Assembly: GCF_018128225.1 (NCBI RefSeq)
Contig: NZ_CP072377.1
Location: 1,736,001-1,800,000 of the forward strand
Direction: 5' to 3'
Origin: Leptotrichia sp. oral taxon 218
GTDB lineage: Bacteria > Fusobacteriota > Fusobacteriia > Fusobacteriales > Leptotrichiaceae
DNA: 64,000 nt
The position numbers and the translations under genes are program-made. Of the stretch, positions 8,028 to 16,941 are shown piece after piece (position 1 is the first letter of the stretch; every line of letters begins with the position of its first letter). The notes under the pieces were generated by a model. That model saw nothing but the letters and a program-made list of their open reading frames with translations. It made no database searches and was not told the origin of the DNA.

Positions 8028-8579
8028 ATGAGAGTTGTTGCTGGAAAATTAAAAAACAGAAAAATTTACTCAAGAGAAGGAAGAGATACAAGACCAACTT
8101 TAGAGAGAATTAAAGAAGCGATATTTAGCATACTTGGCGAACAAATTGAAAATGCAAGATTTCTAGATTTATATTCGGGAACTGGAAATATTGCGATTGA
8201 AGCACTGAGCCGTGGAGCTAAAAGAGCTGTTATGATTGAAAAAGACAAAGAAGCACTGAGAATAATTATTGAAAACATAAATAATTTAAATTTGTCAGAC
8301 AACTGCAGAGCTTACAAAAATGATGTTTTTCGTGCGATAGAAATACTTGGCAGAAAAAATGAAAAATTTGATATAATTTTTTTAGATCCGCCATATAAAG
8401 AAAATATTTCAGTAAAGACAATTAAAAAAATTTTTGAGTGCGAAATACTTGACGAAAATGGAATTATTATTTCAGAACATGGCGTTTATGAAAAAATGCC
8501 AGAAAAAATAGAAAAATTTGTAAAATATGACGAGAGAGATTACAACAAAAAAATTGTCAGCTTTTATAATTTTGAATAA
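8028..8579 (+). CDS. rsmD: 16S rRNA (guanine(966)-N2)-methyltransferase RsmD
   Basis: Methylates G966 of 16S rRNA in the 30S subunit. The 183-residue length is typical. Signatures are an N-terminal MRVVAGKLKNRKI and TRPTLERIKEAIFSIL, the SAM motif FLDLYSGTGNIAIEALSRGA, the acidic SAM ligand in VMIEKD, and the catalytic IIFLDPPY. The ribosome-binding site (GAAAGGAG) directly precedes the ATG. It starts a housekeeping run with xseB and ispA. Confidence is high because all family motifs are in order. Confidence 0.93.
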   Translation: MRVVAGKLKNRKIYSREGRDTRPTLERIKEAIFSILGEQIENARFLDLYSGTGNIAIEALSRGAKRAVMIEKDKEALRIIIENINNLNLSDNCRAYKNDVFRAIEILGRKNEKFDIIFLDPPYKENISVKTIKKIFECEILDENGIIISEHGVYEKMPEKIEKFVKYDERDYNKKIVSFYNFE

Positions 8580-8625
8580 AAAATTTAAAAATAAAATTAA
8601 ATAATTTATAAATAAAGGAGAAAAA

Positions 8626-8847
8626 ATGGCAGCAAAAAAACAAACTTATGAAGAAAATATTGAACAAATTGATGAAATTTTGGAAAAATTGGAAAATGAA
8701 GAATTGTCACTTGATGATTCAATTGAAGAATATGAAAAAGCGATAAAACTTATAAAAGATTCAGAAAAATTACTAGAAATTGGTGAAGGAAAAGTGCTAA
8801 AAGTTTTGGAAAAAAATGGTAAAATAGAAGTTGAAGATCTAGATTAG
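8626..8847 (+). CDS. xseB: Exodeoxyribonuclease VII small subunit
   Basis: 73-residue protein with the XseB pattern: YEENIEQIDEILEKLENEE, then LSLDDSIEEYEKAIKLIK and a short acidic tail, predicted as two helices. XseB binds the XseA large subunit to form the single-strand exonuclease; xseA is not in this window. The ribosome-binding site AAAGGAG precedes ATG. The xseB-ispA neighbourhood is common in bacteria and supports the call. Confidence 0.9.
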   Translation: MAAKKQTYEENIEQIDEILEKLENEELSLDDSIEEYEKAIKLIKDSEKLLEIGEGKVLKVLEKNGKIEVEDLD

Positions 8848-8912
8848 TTTAAAAAAATTATTTTAATTAAAAAAATTAAAAAATATATAAATATGAAACG
8901 GTGTAAAAAACT

Positions 8913-9830
8913 ATGTTAAAAGATTATTTAAAAGAAAAAAAAGAAATTATAGAAAAAAATTTACAAAAAAAATTGCAAAAATATGAATATCCAGAAAGAC
9001 TTTCTGAAGCGATGAATTATGCCGTTATGAACGGCGGAAAAAGAATTCGTCCCATTCTTATGTATATGATGTGCGACTTATTTCAAAAAAGTTATGAAAA
9101 TGTGGAAGATATTGCGGTTGCACTTGAGTTTATTCACTGTTATTCACTTGTTCACGACGATTTACCAGCGATGGACAACGATATGTATCGCCGTGGAAAA
9201 TTGACAACTCACATAAAATTTGATGAAGCAACAGCTATTTTGGTGGGAGATGTGCTTTTGACGGAAGCATTTAATGTCATTTCCAGTTCAACGAAAATTA
9301 GCGATGAAAATAAAGTTGCGATAATTTTAAAACTTTCAGAATATGCAGGATTTTACGGAATGGTTGGCGGACAATATAAAGATGTTGAATCTGAAAAAAT
9401 ACTAAATTTAGACACAGAAAAAAATATCAAAAAAAATATAAATATTGAAGAAAATAAAAAAATATTAAAATACATTCACACCCATAAGACAGGAAAACTT
9501 TTAACCGCTGCAATTGAATTGCCGCTAATTGCTTTTGATACACAAAAAGAAAAAAGAGAAAAATTAGTGGAATATTCAAAACTTATTGGACTTGCTTTTC
9601 AGATAAAAGACGATATTTTGGATATCGAAGGAGAATTTGAAAATACTGGAAAAAAATCAAACGATGTGGAAAATGGAAAATTGACTTATCCAAGTTTATT
9701 TGGTTTGAAAAAAAGCAAAGAGATGTTAGATGAATGTTTAAAAAAAGCGAATGAAATTATAAAAAATGATTTTTACGGAAACGAATTGCTTATGGAACTT
9801 ACGCAATATTTTGAGAACAGAAAAAAATAA
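8913..9830 (+). CDS. ispA: Geranyl/farnesyl diphosphate synthase (polyprenyl synthetase)
   Basis: Builds short-chain isoprenyl diphosphates from IPP and DMAPP for undecaprenyl and quinone precursors; cytosolic. Both Asp-rich motifs are present: first HDDLPAMDND (about residues 83-92), second FQIKDDILDIEG (about 229-240). The NGGKRIRPIL motif binds IPP, and THKTGKLLTAA is also typical. The 305-residue length fits IspA-type enzymes. A slightly longer Lys/Asn/Glu-rich insertion lies around residues 165-185. It follows xseB closely. The exact chain length of the product cannot be read from sequence. Confidence 0.9.
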   Translation: MLKDYLKEKKEIIEKNLQKKLQKYEYPERLSEAMNYAVMNGGKRIRPILMYMMCDLFQKSYENVEDIAVALEFIHCYSLVHDDLPAMDNDMYRRGKLTTHIKFDEATAILVGDVLLTEAFNVISSSTKISDENKVAIILKLSEYAGFYGMVGGQYKDVESEKILNLDTEKNIKKNINIEENKKILKYIHTHKTGKLLTAAIELPLIAFDTQKEKREKLVEYSKLIGLAFQIKDDILDIEGEFENTGKKSNDVENGKLTYPSLFGLKKSKEMLDECLKKANEIIKNDFYGNELLMELTQYFENRKK

Positions 9831-9864
9831 AAAAAATTTTATTTAAAAAGAAAGTGGGAACTTT

Positions 9865-10566
9865 ATGAAAAAACTATTTATGATTTTTTTACTTGCTATG
9901 TCAATACAAATGTGTGGTCCTGACCTAAAATTAGATTACAATGTAACAAAAAGTGAAAATTATAAAATTTCTGAAAAAAAGTTGAAAAGAAATTCTTTGG
10001 AAGTGAAAAAAGCGTTTGAAGAAGATCAGAAAAAATTTAAGGAAAAAGTGAAAGAACTTGCGACAAAAGTGATCGAAGACCAAATAAAATCAACTAAAAA
10101 CGGTAATGACGATCTAAGTCTTCAAACTGCTAAACAAATGGCGGTTAGAATGATTGAAAAAGGAATTGAATATCAAAAATCAAAAATCGAAGAAATAAAA
10201 TTTTTCAGTGACAAAGACGCTCAAATTTCTCAAAAAGTGAAAATTTTGGACAACTCTAAAATTCAAAAACTTCAAAATGAGAGTGTACTTTTTGATCTTG
10301 TAGCAAAAAAATTGAAATATAAAGATGTAAACGAAATGATTTCTAAAATGCAATCAATGGATAAAAACGAAGGTACTTCTAAAATTATGAACGGAATTGC
10401 TGAAGTTATGGACGATGAAATGAAAAAAGAAGAAAATTACACGCAAGTAAGTGCAACTGTGAATATGGAAAAAATTAACGGAAAATGGCAAATTAAAGAT
10501 TTAAATGAACAAATTAAAAATATAGAAATTATATTTTCAAATTTATCACAAGCCATTATAAAATAA
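9865..10566 (+). CDS. Putative lipoprotein of unknown function
   Basis: 233 residues with a short basic N-terminus and a hydrophobic stretch ending in Cys (LAMSIQMCGPD), an imperfect lipobox with Cys at residue 17. The remainder is highly charged and predicted mostly helical, with strongly hydrophilic repeats of K, E, N and Q and no enzyme motif. The ribosome-binding site (AAGAAAGTGGG) precedes the ATG. Only 11 nt separate it from pgeF, suggesting co-transcription. I do not recognise the family. Confidence 0.65.
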   Translation: MKKLFMIFLLAMSIQMCGPDLKLDYNVTKSENYKISEKKLKRNSLEVKKAFEEDQKKFKEKVKELATKVIEDQIKSTKNGNDDLSLQTAKQMAVRMIEKGIEYQKSKIEEIKFFSDKDAQISQKVKILDNSKIQKLQNESVLFDLVAKKLKYKDVNEMISKMQSMDKNEGTSKIMNGIAEVMDDEMKKEENYTQVSATVNMEKINGKWQIKDLNEQIKNIEIIFSNLSQAIIK

Positions 10567-10577
10567 AGGGGAAAACA

Positions 10578-11354
10578 ATGTTTGTTGAAAAAGAAAATCA
10601 CTTCTACATAGAAGAATTTGAAAAACTGGGAGTAAAAGCGATTTACACAAAAAAAAATGCTGGAAATATGTCAGATTACTGTCCCATTGAAAATCAAATT
10701 GAAGGAATCCAAAAAGAAAACAGAAAAAAATTATTGGAGCAGTTTGGATTTGAAAATAAGAAGTCCGTTATGGCATTTCAAACACATTCTGCAAATGTTT
10801 TTGTGATTGATGAAAATACGAAAAAATATTATTATGAAAAAGAGTGCGACATAGATGGATTTCTTACAAAGAGAAAAGATGTTGCAATTTTCACTTTTTA
10901 TGCGGACTGTCTTCCAATTTTTGTATATGACAAAAAAAATAAAGTTATCGGAGTGTGGCATTCAGGATGGCCAGGAACATTTAAAGAAATGATGAAAAGT
11001 GGACTTGACAAGATGAAAGAGATTTACCAAACTGATCCAAAAGATGTCTTAACGGGACTTGGAATTGGAATGCAACAAAAATATTATGAAGTTGGAATGG
11101 AATTTTACGAAAAGTTTTCAGATAAATTTGGAAAAGAAAGTGAACTTATAAAAAAATCTTTTTGCTGGAATGAAAAAACTAAAAAATATCATTTTGATAA
11201 CACAAAATTTAATGAAATTATGGCACTAAAACTGGGGATTTTAAAAGAAAATTTAATTGTTTCAAACGAAGACACTTTTAATCCAAAATTTCACTCTTAC
11301 AGAAGAGAAGGGAAAATGAGTGGAAGAGCTACAGCTATGATCAGCTTTATTTAA
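10578..11354 (+). CDS. pgeF: Peptidoglycan editing factor PgeF (multicopper-oxidase-like YfiH family)
   Basis: 258-residue protein of the YfiH/laccase-domain family, linked to removal of wrong residues from peptidoglycan precursors and to purine nucleoside phosphorolysis activity. Seen in order: MAFQTHSANVFVID (first His), FYADCLPIFVYD (metal-binding Cys), VIGVWHSGWPGT (second His), and the C-terminal SYRREGKMSGRATAMI. All three zinc-ligand regions are intact. The ribosome-binding site AAAGGGG precedes the ATG. Cytosolic. Confidence 0.92.
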   Translation: MFVEKENHFYIEEFEKLGVKAIYTKKNAGNMSDYCPIENQIEGIQKENRKKLLEQFGFENKKSVMAFQTHSANVFVIDENTKKYYYEKECDIDGFLTKRKDVAIFTFYADCLPIFVYDKKNKVIGVWHSGWPGTFKEMMKSGLDKMKEIYQTDPKDVLTGLGIGMQQKYYEVGMEFYEKFSDKFGKESELIKKSFCWNEKTKKYHFDNTKFNEIMALKLGILKENLIVSNEDTFNPKFHSYRREGKMSGRATAMISFI

Positions 11355-11375
11355 ATACTTCTGTATTTTCTGTAT

Positions 11376-11404
11376 TTGATATTTCATTTTTAAAATGTTA
11401 TAAT
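11376..11404 (+). promoter_or_regulatory. Sigma-70 promoter for sppA
   Basis: TTGATA (11376-11381), exactly 17 bp, then TATAAT (11399-11404). It lies 28 nt before the sppA start, just after pgeF. Confidence 0.75.
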
Positions 11405-11432
11405 TTTAAACAACTTAAATTGGAGGTAAAAA

Positions 11433-13223
11433 ATGAAATTTTTTGATTTTATAAAAAAATTTTTTTGGCTCACTTTAAAAGAAACTTATTCGTTTTTTTT
11501 GAAGTTGACATTACTGATAATCTTAATTTTTATTATAGGATTTTCAACTGTAGCAATTCTAAATTCTAAATTAAATGGCGAAAAAGTCAAGAAAAATAAT
11601 GACTATGTGCTATTTAATGTTTCAGATGTTGTAGAAGACAAAGTTATTGGCTCAGATTTACTTTCTGACAAAAAAGATATTTCGTATATGGATGTCTTGC
11701 AAAGTTTAGATACAATAAAAGATGATGATTCTATAAAAGGTATTATTTTGTCGCTAGATGACATCAATTTGTCTTCTTCTAAAATTGAAGAACTTACAAA
11801 AAAATTTTTAGAGATTAAGCAGCATCATAAAAAAATATACGCTTTTGGAGCATATATCACAAATGCAAATTATAAACTGGCGTCCATTGCCGATGAAATT
11901 ATAGCAGTTCCATCAGCTTCAGCTAATGTAAATTTAACTGGCTACAACTATTCTGATATTTATATGAAAGGACTTCTTGACAAACTTGGAGTGGATATGG
12001 AAGTTGTAAGAATTGGAAACTATAAATCTTATGGAGAAAACTATGTTTCTAATCAAATGTCGCCTGAACTAAAATCAGAACTTACAAGAATTTTTGAAAA
12101 TAGATACCAAAAATTTATAGATGATATTTCTAAAAATAGAAATATTGATAAAAATTCTTTAAATAATGATATTGTAAATGGAATTGACACTAATTTATCG
12201 ACTTTTGATGCAAGAGATAAAAAACTAGTTGATAAATTGGAACATTTTTCTGATTTTACAAAACGATTAAATATTAAAGAAGATAATGTTTCTGATATTT
12301 ATGATTATTATGAAAAAAATGTAAAAGATACAAAAATTGGAAATGAATCAAACGGAACAATTGCTGTAATCTATGCAGAAGGTTCGATTTTGTATGATGC
12401 AAGTGGCGTTACGCAAGGTGTAATTACTCCCGACAACATCACTCAAAAACTTGAAAAAGCGATGAAAACTAAAAATTTGATGGGAATTGTACTTCGTGTA
12501 AATTCTGGTGGAGGTTCGGCTCTGGCTTCAGAAGTTATCTATCAGGAACTTTCTAAAATAAATGTGCCAGTTTATGTCTCAATGTCTGATATGGCAGCAT
12601 CTGGTGGTTATTACATCTCAATGTCAGGTAAAAAAGTATTTGCCGACAATGCGACAATAACAGGTTCTATTGGTGTTGTCTCAATGATTCCAAAATTTTA
12701 TAACGCTCAAAATAAACTTGGAATTTCGTCAAATAGTATTAGCAAAGGAAAATATTCTGATATTGACAACAATTTTGCACCACTTTCTAAAGAATCAAAA
12801 CAAAAACTTGTTCAGTCAATGCAGCAAACTTATGCTGAATTTAAATCTCGAGTTACAAACAATAGAAAAATTGATGAAAATACACTGGAAAATTATGCAC
12901 AAGGAAGAATTTGGCTTGGGGATGAAGCTAAAAACATACATTTGGTTGACGGAATTGCCAGTCTTGACGAAGTTATTAAAACTATGGCAAAAGATTTGGG
13001 AATTGATAAAAGAGATTATGCGGTTGAAAATATTTATTTGGAAGAAGACTTTATGACAAAATTACAAATGCTGACTTCAAAAGTTTCCGAAAAATTTAAG
13101 TTATCAACTGAGTTAAAAGAAAAAATTCCTGGAGCTAAAAAAGCGCTTGAAACATATGATGTAGCTCTTGCGAATAAAAATAAACCGCTTTATTACTTGC
13201 CGTATAAACTAGAACTTTATTAA
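11433..13223 (+). CDS. sppA: Signal peptide peptidase SppA, long (67K) form
   Basis: 596-residue inner-membrane serine protease that degrades cleaved signal peptides. It has an N-terminal transmembrane helix (about residues 20-45) and two tandem S49 domains, as in the E. coli-type long form. The catalytic dyad can be placed: general-base Lys198 in RIGNYKSYGE and nucleophile Ser390 in MAASGGYYIS. The glycine-rich VNSGGGSALASE oxyanion region and TGSIGVVS follow the pattern. The ribosome-binding site TTGGAGG and an own promoter precede it. Confidence 0.93.
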   Translation: MKFFDFIKKFFWLTLKETYSFFLKLTLLIILIFIIGFSTVAILNSKLNGEKVKKNNDYVLFNVSDVVEDKVIGSDLLSDKKDISYMDVLQSLDTIKDDDSIKGIILSLDDINLSSSKIEELTKKFLEIKQHHKKIYAFGAYITNANYKLASIADEIIAVPSASANVNLTGYNYSDIYMKGLLDKLGVDMEVVRIGNYKSYGENYVSNQMSPELKSELTRIFENRYQKFIDDISKNRNIDKNSLNNDIVNGIDTNLSTFDARDKKLVDKLEHFSDFTKRLNIKEDNVSDIYDYYEKNVKDTKIGNESNGTIAVIYAEGSILYDASGVTQGVITPDNITQKLEKAMKTKNLMGIVLRVNSGGGSALASEVIYQELSKINVPVYVSMSDMAASGGYYISMSGKKVFADNATITGSIGVVSMIPKFYNAQNKLGISSNSISKGKYSDIDNNFAPLSKESKQKLVQSMQQTYAEFKSRVTNNRKIDENTLENYAQGRIWLGDEAKNIHLVDGIASLDEVIKTMAKDLGIDKRDYAVENIYLEEDFMTKLQMLTSKVSEKFKLSTELKEKIPGAKKALETYDVALANKNKPLYYLPYKLELY

Positions 13224-13358
13224 AAATTATAATTAAAAAATAAAAAAAAATAAAAATTAAATAATAATAATAATATTGTGATAACAAGAAGTTCTATTTT
13301 TCAAATTAAAAATAATTTTAATATATTTTAAAATCAAATTAAATTAAAAGGAGGGAAT

Positions 13359-14972
13359 ATGCTTTATTTGGATGGAATTGGAATTTCATTTTTGGTTAAA
13401 GAGATTAAAGAAAAAATTTTAAGATATAAAATTACAAAAATTTTTCAATATGACAGAAATTCATTTTCACTTTTTTTTGGAAAAAATAATTTAATTTTTC
13501 AAGTGAAAGATAATTCTACGATTTTTTATTTAAAAAATGAAAAAGATTTAAATACAGATTATCAGTCAAAGTTTTTATTATCTCTGAAAAAATATTTGCA
13601 AAATTCAGTTTTAATAAATATAAGACAGGAAAGTTTTGACAGAATTGTATATTTTGATTTTGAAAAACTCAATCAATTTGGAGATATTGAAAAATATACA
13701 CTTATTATTGAAATAATGGGAAAAGCGAGTAATGTCTTTCTCACTTGCAGAGATAAAATTTTAGCTGCACTTTATTTTACTACACTTGAAGTTGGAAATC
13801 GTGTCATTATGACTGGCGCAAAATACACTTTGCCATTTGAAGAAAAGAAAATTCCGCCAATTTATTTTGAGAGCGAAAATTTTCCTTTTGAAACGGATGA
13901 TTTTTTGAAAAAATGCGAAGGTGCTGGAATTCCATTTGCTGTGCAGTGTGCAAGTAATTATGACACTTTTAAAAAATATTTGGAAAATTATAAACCTGTG
14001 ATTTATAAAATTTCAAAAAATAAAAAAATACAAAAAATTTTTACTTACAATGAATTTTCTGAATTTGAAGAAAAAAAGGTTGGCGAAAATGAATATTATG
14101 AAACTTTGAACGAAGGTCTTAACGAATATTTTAAAGCAACGATTACTTCAAATGTGCTTAACGAAAAGAAAAAAAATTTGCTAAAATATGTCGACACGCA
14201 AATTAAAAAATTTAAGAAAATAAATAAAAATATAAATACCGATTTGAAAAAAAATGAAAATTATCAAAAATACAAAAATATTGGCGATATTTTAGCTGCA
14301 AATATGCATAAATTAAAATATGGAATGAAAAAAGTCACAGCTTTTGACTTTTACGCAAATGAAGAAATTACGATAAATCTTGATCCAACTCTTTCGCCAA
14401 AAGATAATTTAAATTTTTATTATAACAAGTATAACAAAGGGAAAAGAACACTTACAGCGCTAAACGAAAGGCTTGTTGACATTCAAAATGAAATTAAATA
14501 TTTTGAGCAAATTAAGATGTTTATTGAAAAAGAAAATGATTTTATTGGAATTGAAGAAATTGAGTCAGAGTTAAAAATGTCAAATTTCACTCATACAAAA
14601 AAAATTAAACTTAATAAACATAAAAAAAGAGAACTCCTTTCATTTGAATATAACGGCTTTAAAATTTTTGTTGGAAGAAATAATAAAGAAAATGAAGAAA
14701 TTTCTTTTGCAAAAGGAGAACCAAACGATATTTGGCTTCATATAAAGGATATTCCTGGAAGTCATGTGCTAATTCTTTGTGGAAACCGAGTTCCAAGTGA
14801 AGATGTCATTTTTTATGCAGCAAAATTGGCTTGTGAACATTCAAAAGCACAAAAAGGCGACAAAGTCACAGTTGATTATTGCCAGCGAAAGTTTGTTAAA
14901 AAAATTAAAAATAGCAAACCTGGAAATGTCATTTACACAAACTTTCATTCAATTTTGGTCGAAGTAGAATAA
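13359..14972 (+). CDS. rqcH: Rqc2/RqcH-type NFACT protein (ribosome-associated quality control)
   Basis: 537 residues. The N-terminal NFACT-N domain starts MLYLDGIGISFLVKEI, a long charged coiled coil covers the middle (about residues 265-400), and a C-terminal NFACT-R domain carries PNDIWLHIKDIPGSHVLIL (about 456-474). RqcH binds stalled 50S subunits and recruits tRNA-Ala to tag nascent chains; older annotations call the family fibronectin-binding protein A. The family's D-R motif region is replaced by QYDRNSFSLFF near residue 30, so it is present. Ribosome-binding site AAGGAGGG. A bidirectional terminator follows. Confidence 0.9.
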   Translation: MLYLDGIGISFLVKEIKEKILRYKITKIFQYDRNSFSLFFGKNNLIFQVKDNSTIFYLKNEKDLNTDYQSKFLLSLKKYLQNSVLINIRQESFDRIVYFDFEKLNQFGDIEKYTLIIEIMGKASNVFLTCRDKILAALYFTTLEVGNRVIMTGAKYTLPFEEKKIPPIYFESENFPFETDDFLKKCEGAGIPFAVQCASNYDTFKKYLENYKPVIYKISKNKKIQKIFTYNEFSEFEEKKVGENEYYETLNEGLNEYFKATITSNVLNEKKKNLLKYVDTQIKKFKKINKNINTDLKKNENYQKYKNIGDILAANMHKLKYGMKKVTAFDFYANEEITINLDPTLSPKDNLNFYYNKYNKGKRTLTALNERLVDIQNEIKYFEQIKMFIEKENDFIGIEEIESELKMSNFTHTKKIKLNKHKKRELLSFEYNGFKIFVGRNNKENEEISFAKGEPNDIWLHIKDIPGSHVLILCGNRVPSEDVIFYAAKLACEHSKAQKGDKVTVDYCQRKFVKKIKNSKPGNVIYTNFHSILVEVE

Positions 14973-14998
14973 AATAAAAAAATAAAAAAATTAGAAAT

Positions 14999-15045
14999 AA
15001 AAAAGGCTATCCATAAAAATAAGATTTTATGAAATAGTCTTTTTA
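14999..15045. terminator. Bidirectional terminator between convergent rqcH and the DUF4300 gene
   Basis: Near-palindromic stem (AAAAAGGCTATCCATAAAA against TTTTATGAAATAGTCTTTTT, short loop, one bulge) with A and T runs on either side. It sits between genes facing each other. Confidence 0.7.
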
Positions 15046-15067
15046 TATTTTTAGAGCTTTAAAATTT

Positions 15068-16041
15068 TTAGTTTTTATTATTTGGATTAATTCTATATTC
15101 TTTAAGCAATTCATCGTTTTCCATAATAAACGGCTTAGCCACAGGCTGTCCCCATGCAGTATCATACTTATTCATCAAATAATCATTAAGTTCAGTCCGA
15201 TTATTAAATTTCAATGCTTGATAAGGCTGCTGAAATGCCAATTTTTCAATAAATAATAATTTTCCATCTTTCTCAGGAACTAGAATTCCAACATGTCCTA
15301 CAAACAAAATATTCTCCTTTGGATCATCATTAAAATGAAAAAATACAGAAATCATCGAAATTTTACTATTTTTATCAAATACAATTCCACGCTCTTTCCA
15401 AGTGTTTTTTACATTTTTAGCGTGAATTCTCACATCTTTAGTCATCTCTGTCGGAATTTCTGAAAATAAATTAACAAATTTATCTTTTTCATTTTGAGAA
15501 AATAACTCAAATGGCACATTTTTCAATGACTCCACATCCATAAAAAGCATTTCTCCTACTTTTACAACTGGTTTTTCCATTTTTATATAATCTTTCATCA
15601 ATGTAAATGCCGTTATCCGACAATTAAATCCAGGAAAATTTTTATTCTTTTTGTCCCAAATTTGCTGAATTGCCGCTTCATCGTAATTCGGATTTATATT
15701 TTTAGAATTTAAAAATCCTGATTTTATCAATCCTTTATTTTCAGTCGCTTCGTTATAATAATTTACACTTTTCAAAAAAAGAGCTATATTGCCAGAATTA
15801 ACTTTTGCATTTTCTAAAATTTCACGAATTTGATTTTGAGTGACTTTATCCGCTATATTTGAGTAATCTATGCTTTTTAAATATTCTTGTTCTGTTTTAA
15901 ATTTTTTGTATTTTTTGTATCTTTTACATTTTCATTAATTTGTTGATTTTTTATATTATTTTTTTTAACGCCATTTTCATTTGAACAGCTTAGTGCAAAA
16001 ATAACTGCTGCAAAAATTAATAAAATTTTTTTATTTTTCAT
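15068..16041 (-). pseudogene. DUF4300-family lipoprotein, single-base frameshift
   Basis: The ATG at 16039-16041, preceded by GGAG, begins a lipoprotein signal (KKILLIFAAVIFALSC, lipobox Cys at about residue 19). That frame soon ends near 15877. The body continues in another frame: KFKTEQEYLKSIDYSN, then a DUF4300-like region including FPGFNCRITAFTLM and an internal FVGHVGILV. One extra A in the A6 runs at 15902-15907 or 15911-15916 would join them, and the total (974 nt) is one base short of whole codons. Streptococcal DUF4300 proteins are surface lipoproteins of unknown function. Undercalled homopolymer is likelier than true loss. Confidence 0.75.
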
Positions 16042-16051
16042 TTTATCTCCT

Positions 16052-16081
16052 AATCTCAATCTCAATTTCAATTTCAATCTA
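16052..16081. repeat. Hexanucleotide tandem repeat upstream of the DUF4300 lipoprotein gene
   Basis: Five consecutive hexamers of the form AATYTC/AATCTA (AATCTC twice, AATTTC twice, AATCTA) end directly beside the ribosome-binding site of the lipoprotein gene. Copy-number change would alter promoter-to-start spacing. Confidence 0.7.
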
Positions 16082-16154
16082 GTCAATTTAATTATAGTTA
16101 ATTTAATTAATTTAGTTAATCAATTTTTTTATTTTTATAATTTAATATTTATAA

Positions 16155-16712
16155 TTATGATTTACTGTCTACATTAAAACTTTTGCTATTATTCGTAAAA
16201 TAATTTTTTTTGTTTTGTGAAACTGAGATTTTTAAATCTTCCGTATCATTTTGAGCTGTTTCCTTGTCAGAATCTTTATCTTCGCTCAATTCCAAATACA
16301 AATATTTCCCATCTTTTGCTTCTACATTTTCATCGTCTATTTTATCACTTGTGTAAATTTTAGAAACTTTTCTGTTTACTTTTGTTTCTGTTGTATTATT
16401 AACTATTGGTTCATCCCCTTTATCTTCTTTTATCTTTTTGGAAATATGTTTTTGAGTCACTGTAACTGCATTGTTTGACAATTTTTCATTTTTTAAAGAC
16501 TTGTCAAATTCAATAACAACAGCTTTTACTTTTTTTCCTGAACCTTTTTTTTCAGTTATCGCCGTTACATTTTTTACATTATTTACATTTAAATTTCCTT
16601 TATCTGAAATTTTTATATCAATACGATTATCTTTGCTTTCAGTCAATATTACAAATCCAACCAGTGCGATTAAAGCTCCAAGCACTACATTTCCTAAAGT
16701 TTTTATTTTCAT
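16155..16712 (-). CDS. Membrane-anchored protein resembling the N-terminal Ig-like domain of EstA-type esterases, no catalytic domain
   Basis: 185 residues: basic N-terminus, one hydrophobic helix (about residues 8-24), then a domain with KKVKAVVIEFDKSLKNEKLS, KVSKIYTSDKIDD and GKYLYLELSED. This spacing (xVxxVxIxFDKxL... VxxVYT... GkYxxLELs) resembles the Ig-like domain that precedes the alpha/beta-hydrolase domain in some bacterial secreted esterases. No GxSxG or hydrolase sequence follows, and the frame ends cleanly in TAA. It may be a remnant or a stand-alone domain. Strong ribosome-binding site AAGGAGGAG. Confidence in the domain call is modest. Confidence 0.55.
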   Translation of the reverse strand: MKIKTLGNVVLGALIALVGFVILTESKDNRIDIKISDKGNLNVNNVKNVTAITEKKGSGKKVKAVVIEFDKSLKNEKLSNNAVTVTQKHISKKIKEDKGDEPIVNNTTETKVNRKVSKIYTSDKIDDENVEAKDGKYLYLELSEDKDSDKETAQNDTEDLKISVSQNKKNYFTNNSKSFNVDSKS

Positions 16713-16888
16713 AATAAACTCCTCCTTTTCTTTAAATATTTTATATTTAAATTTTTTATTATTTTAATTTTATTATTCAAGTATATTATACCCCATATTT
16801 TTGTAAAAATTTTGTTTTTTTTCTTTAAAATTTCTTGTAACTTGCCAGTATTTTACAAAGAATCAAAATTTTTAATAAATTTTTCAAA

Positions 16889-16936
16889 AAACTGCACCTT
16901 TTGTCTTGTTTTTATCCAAGATTTTAGGTACAGTTT
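16889..16936 (-). terminator. Terminator after the giant autotransporter gene
   Basis: 11-bp stem (AAACTGTACCT with AGGTGCAGTTT, one G-U pair) plus an inner stem (ATCTTG/CAAGAC), followed on the minus strand by TTTTTT. It begins 5 nt past the stop codon. Confidence 0.7.
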
Positions 16937-16941
16937 ATATT

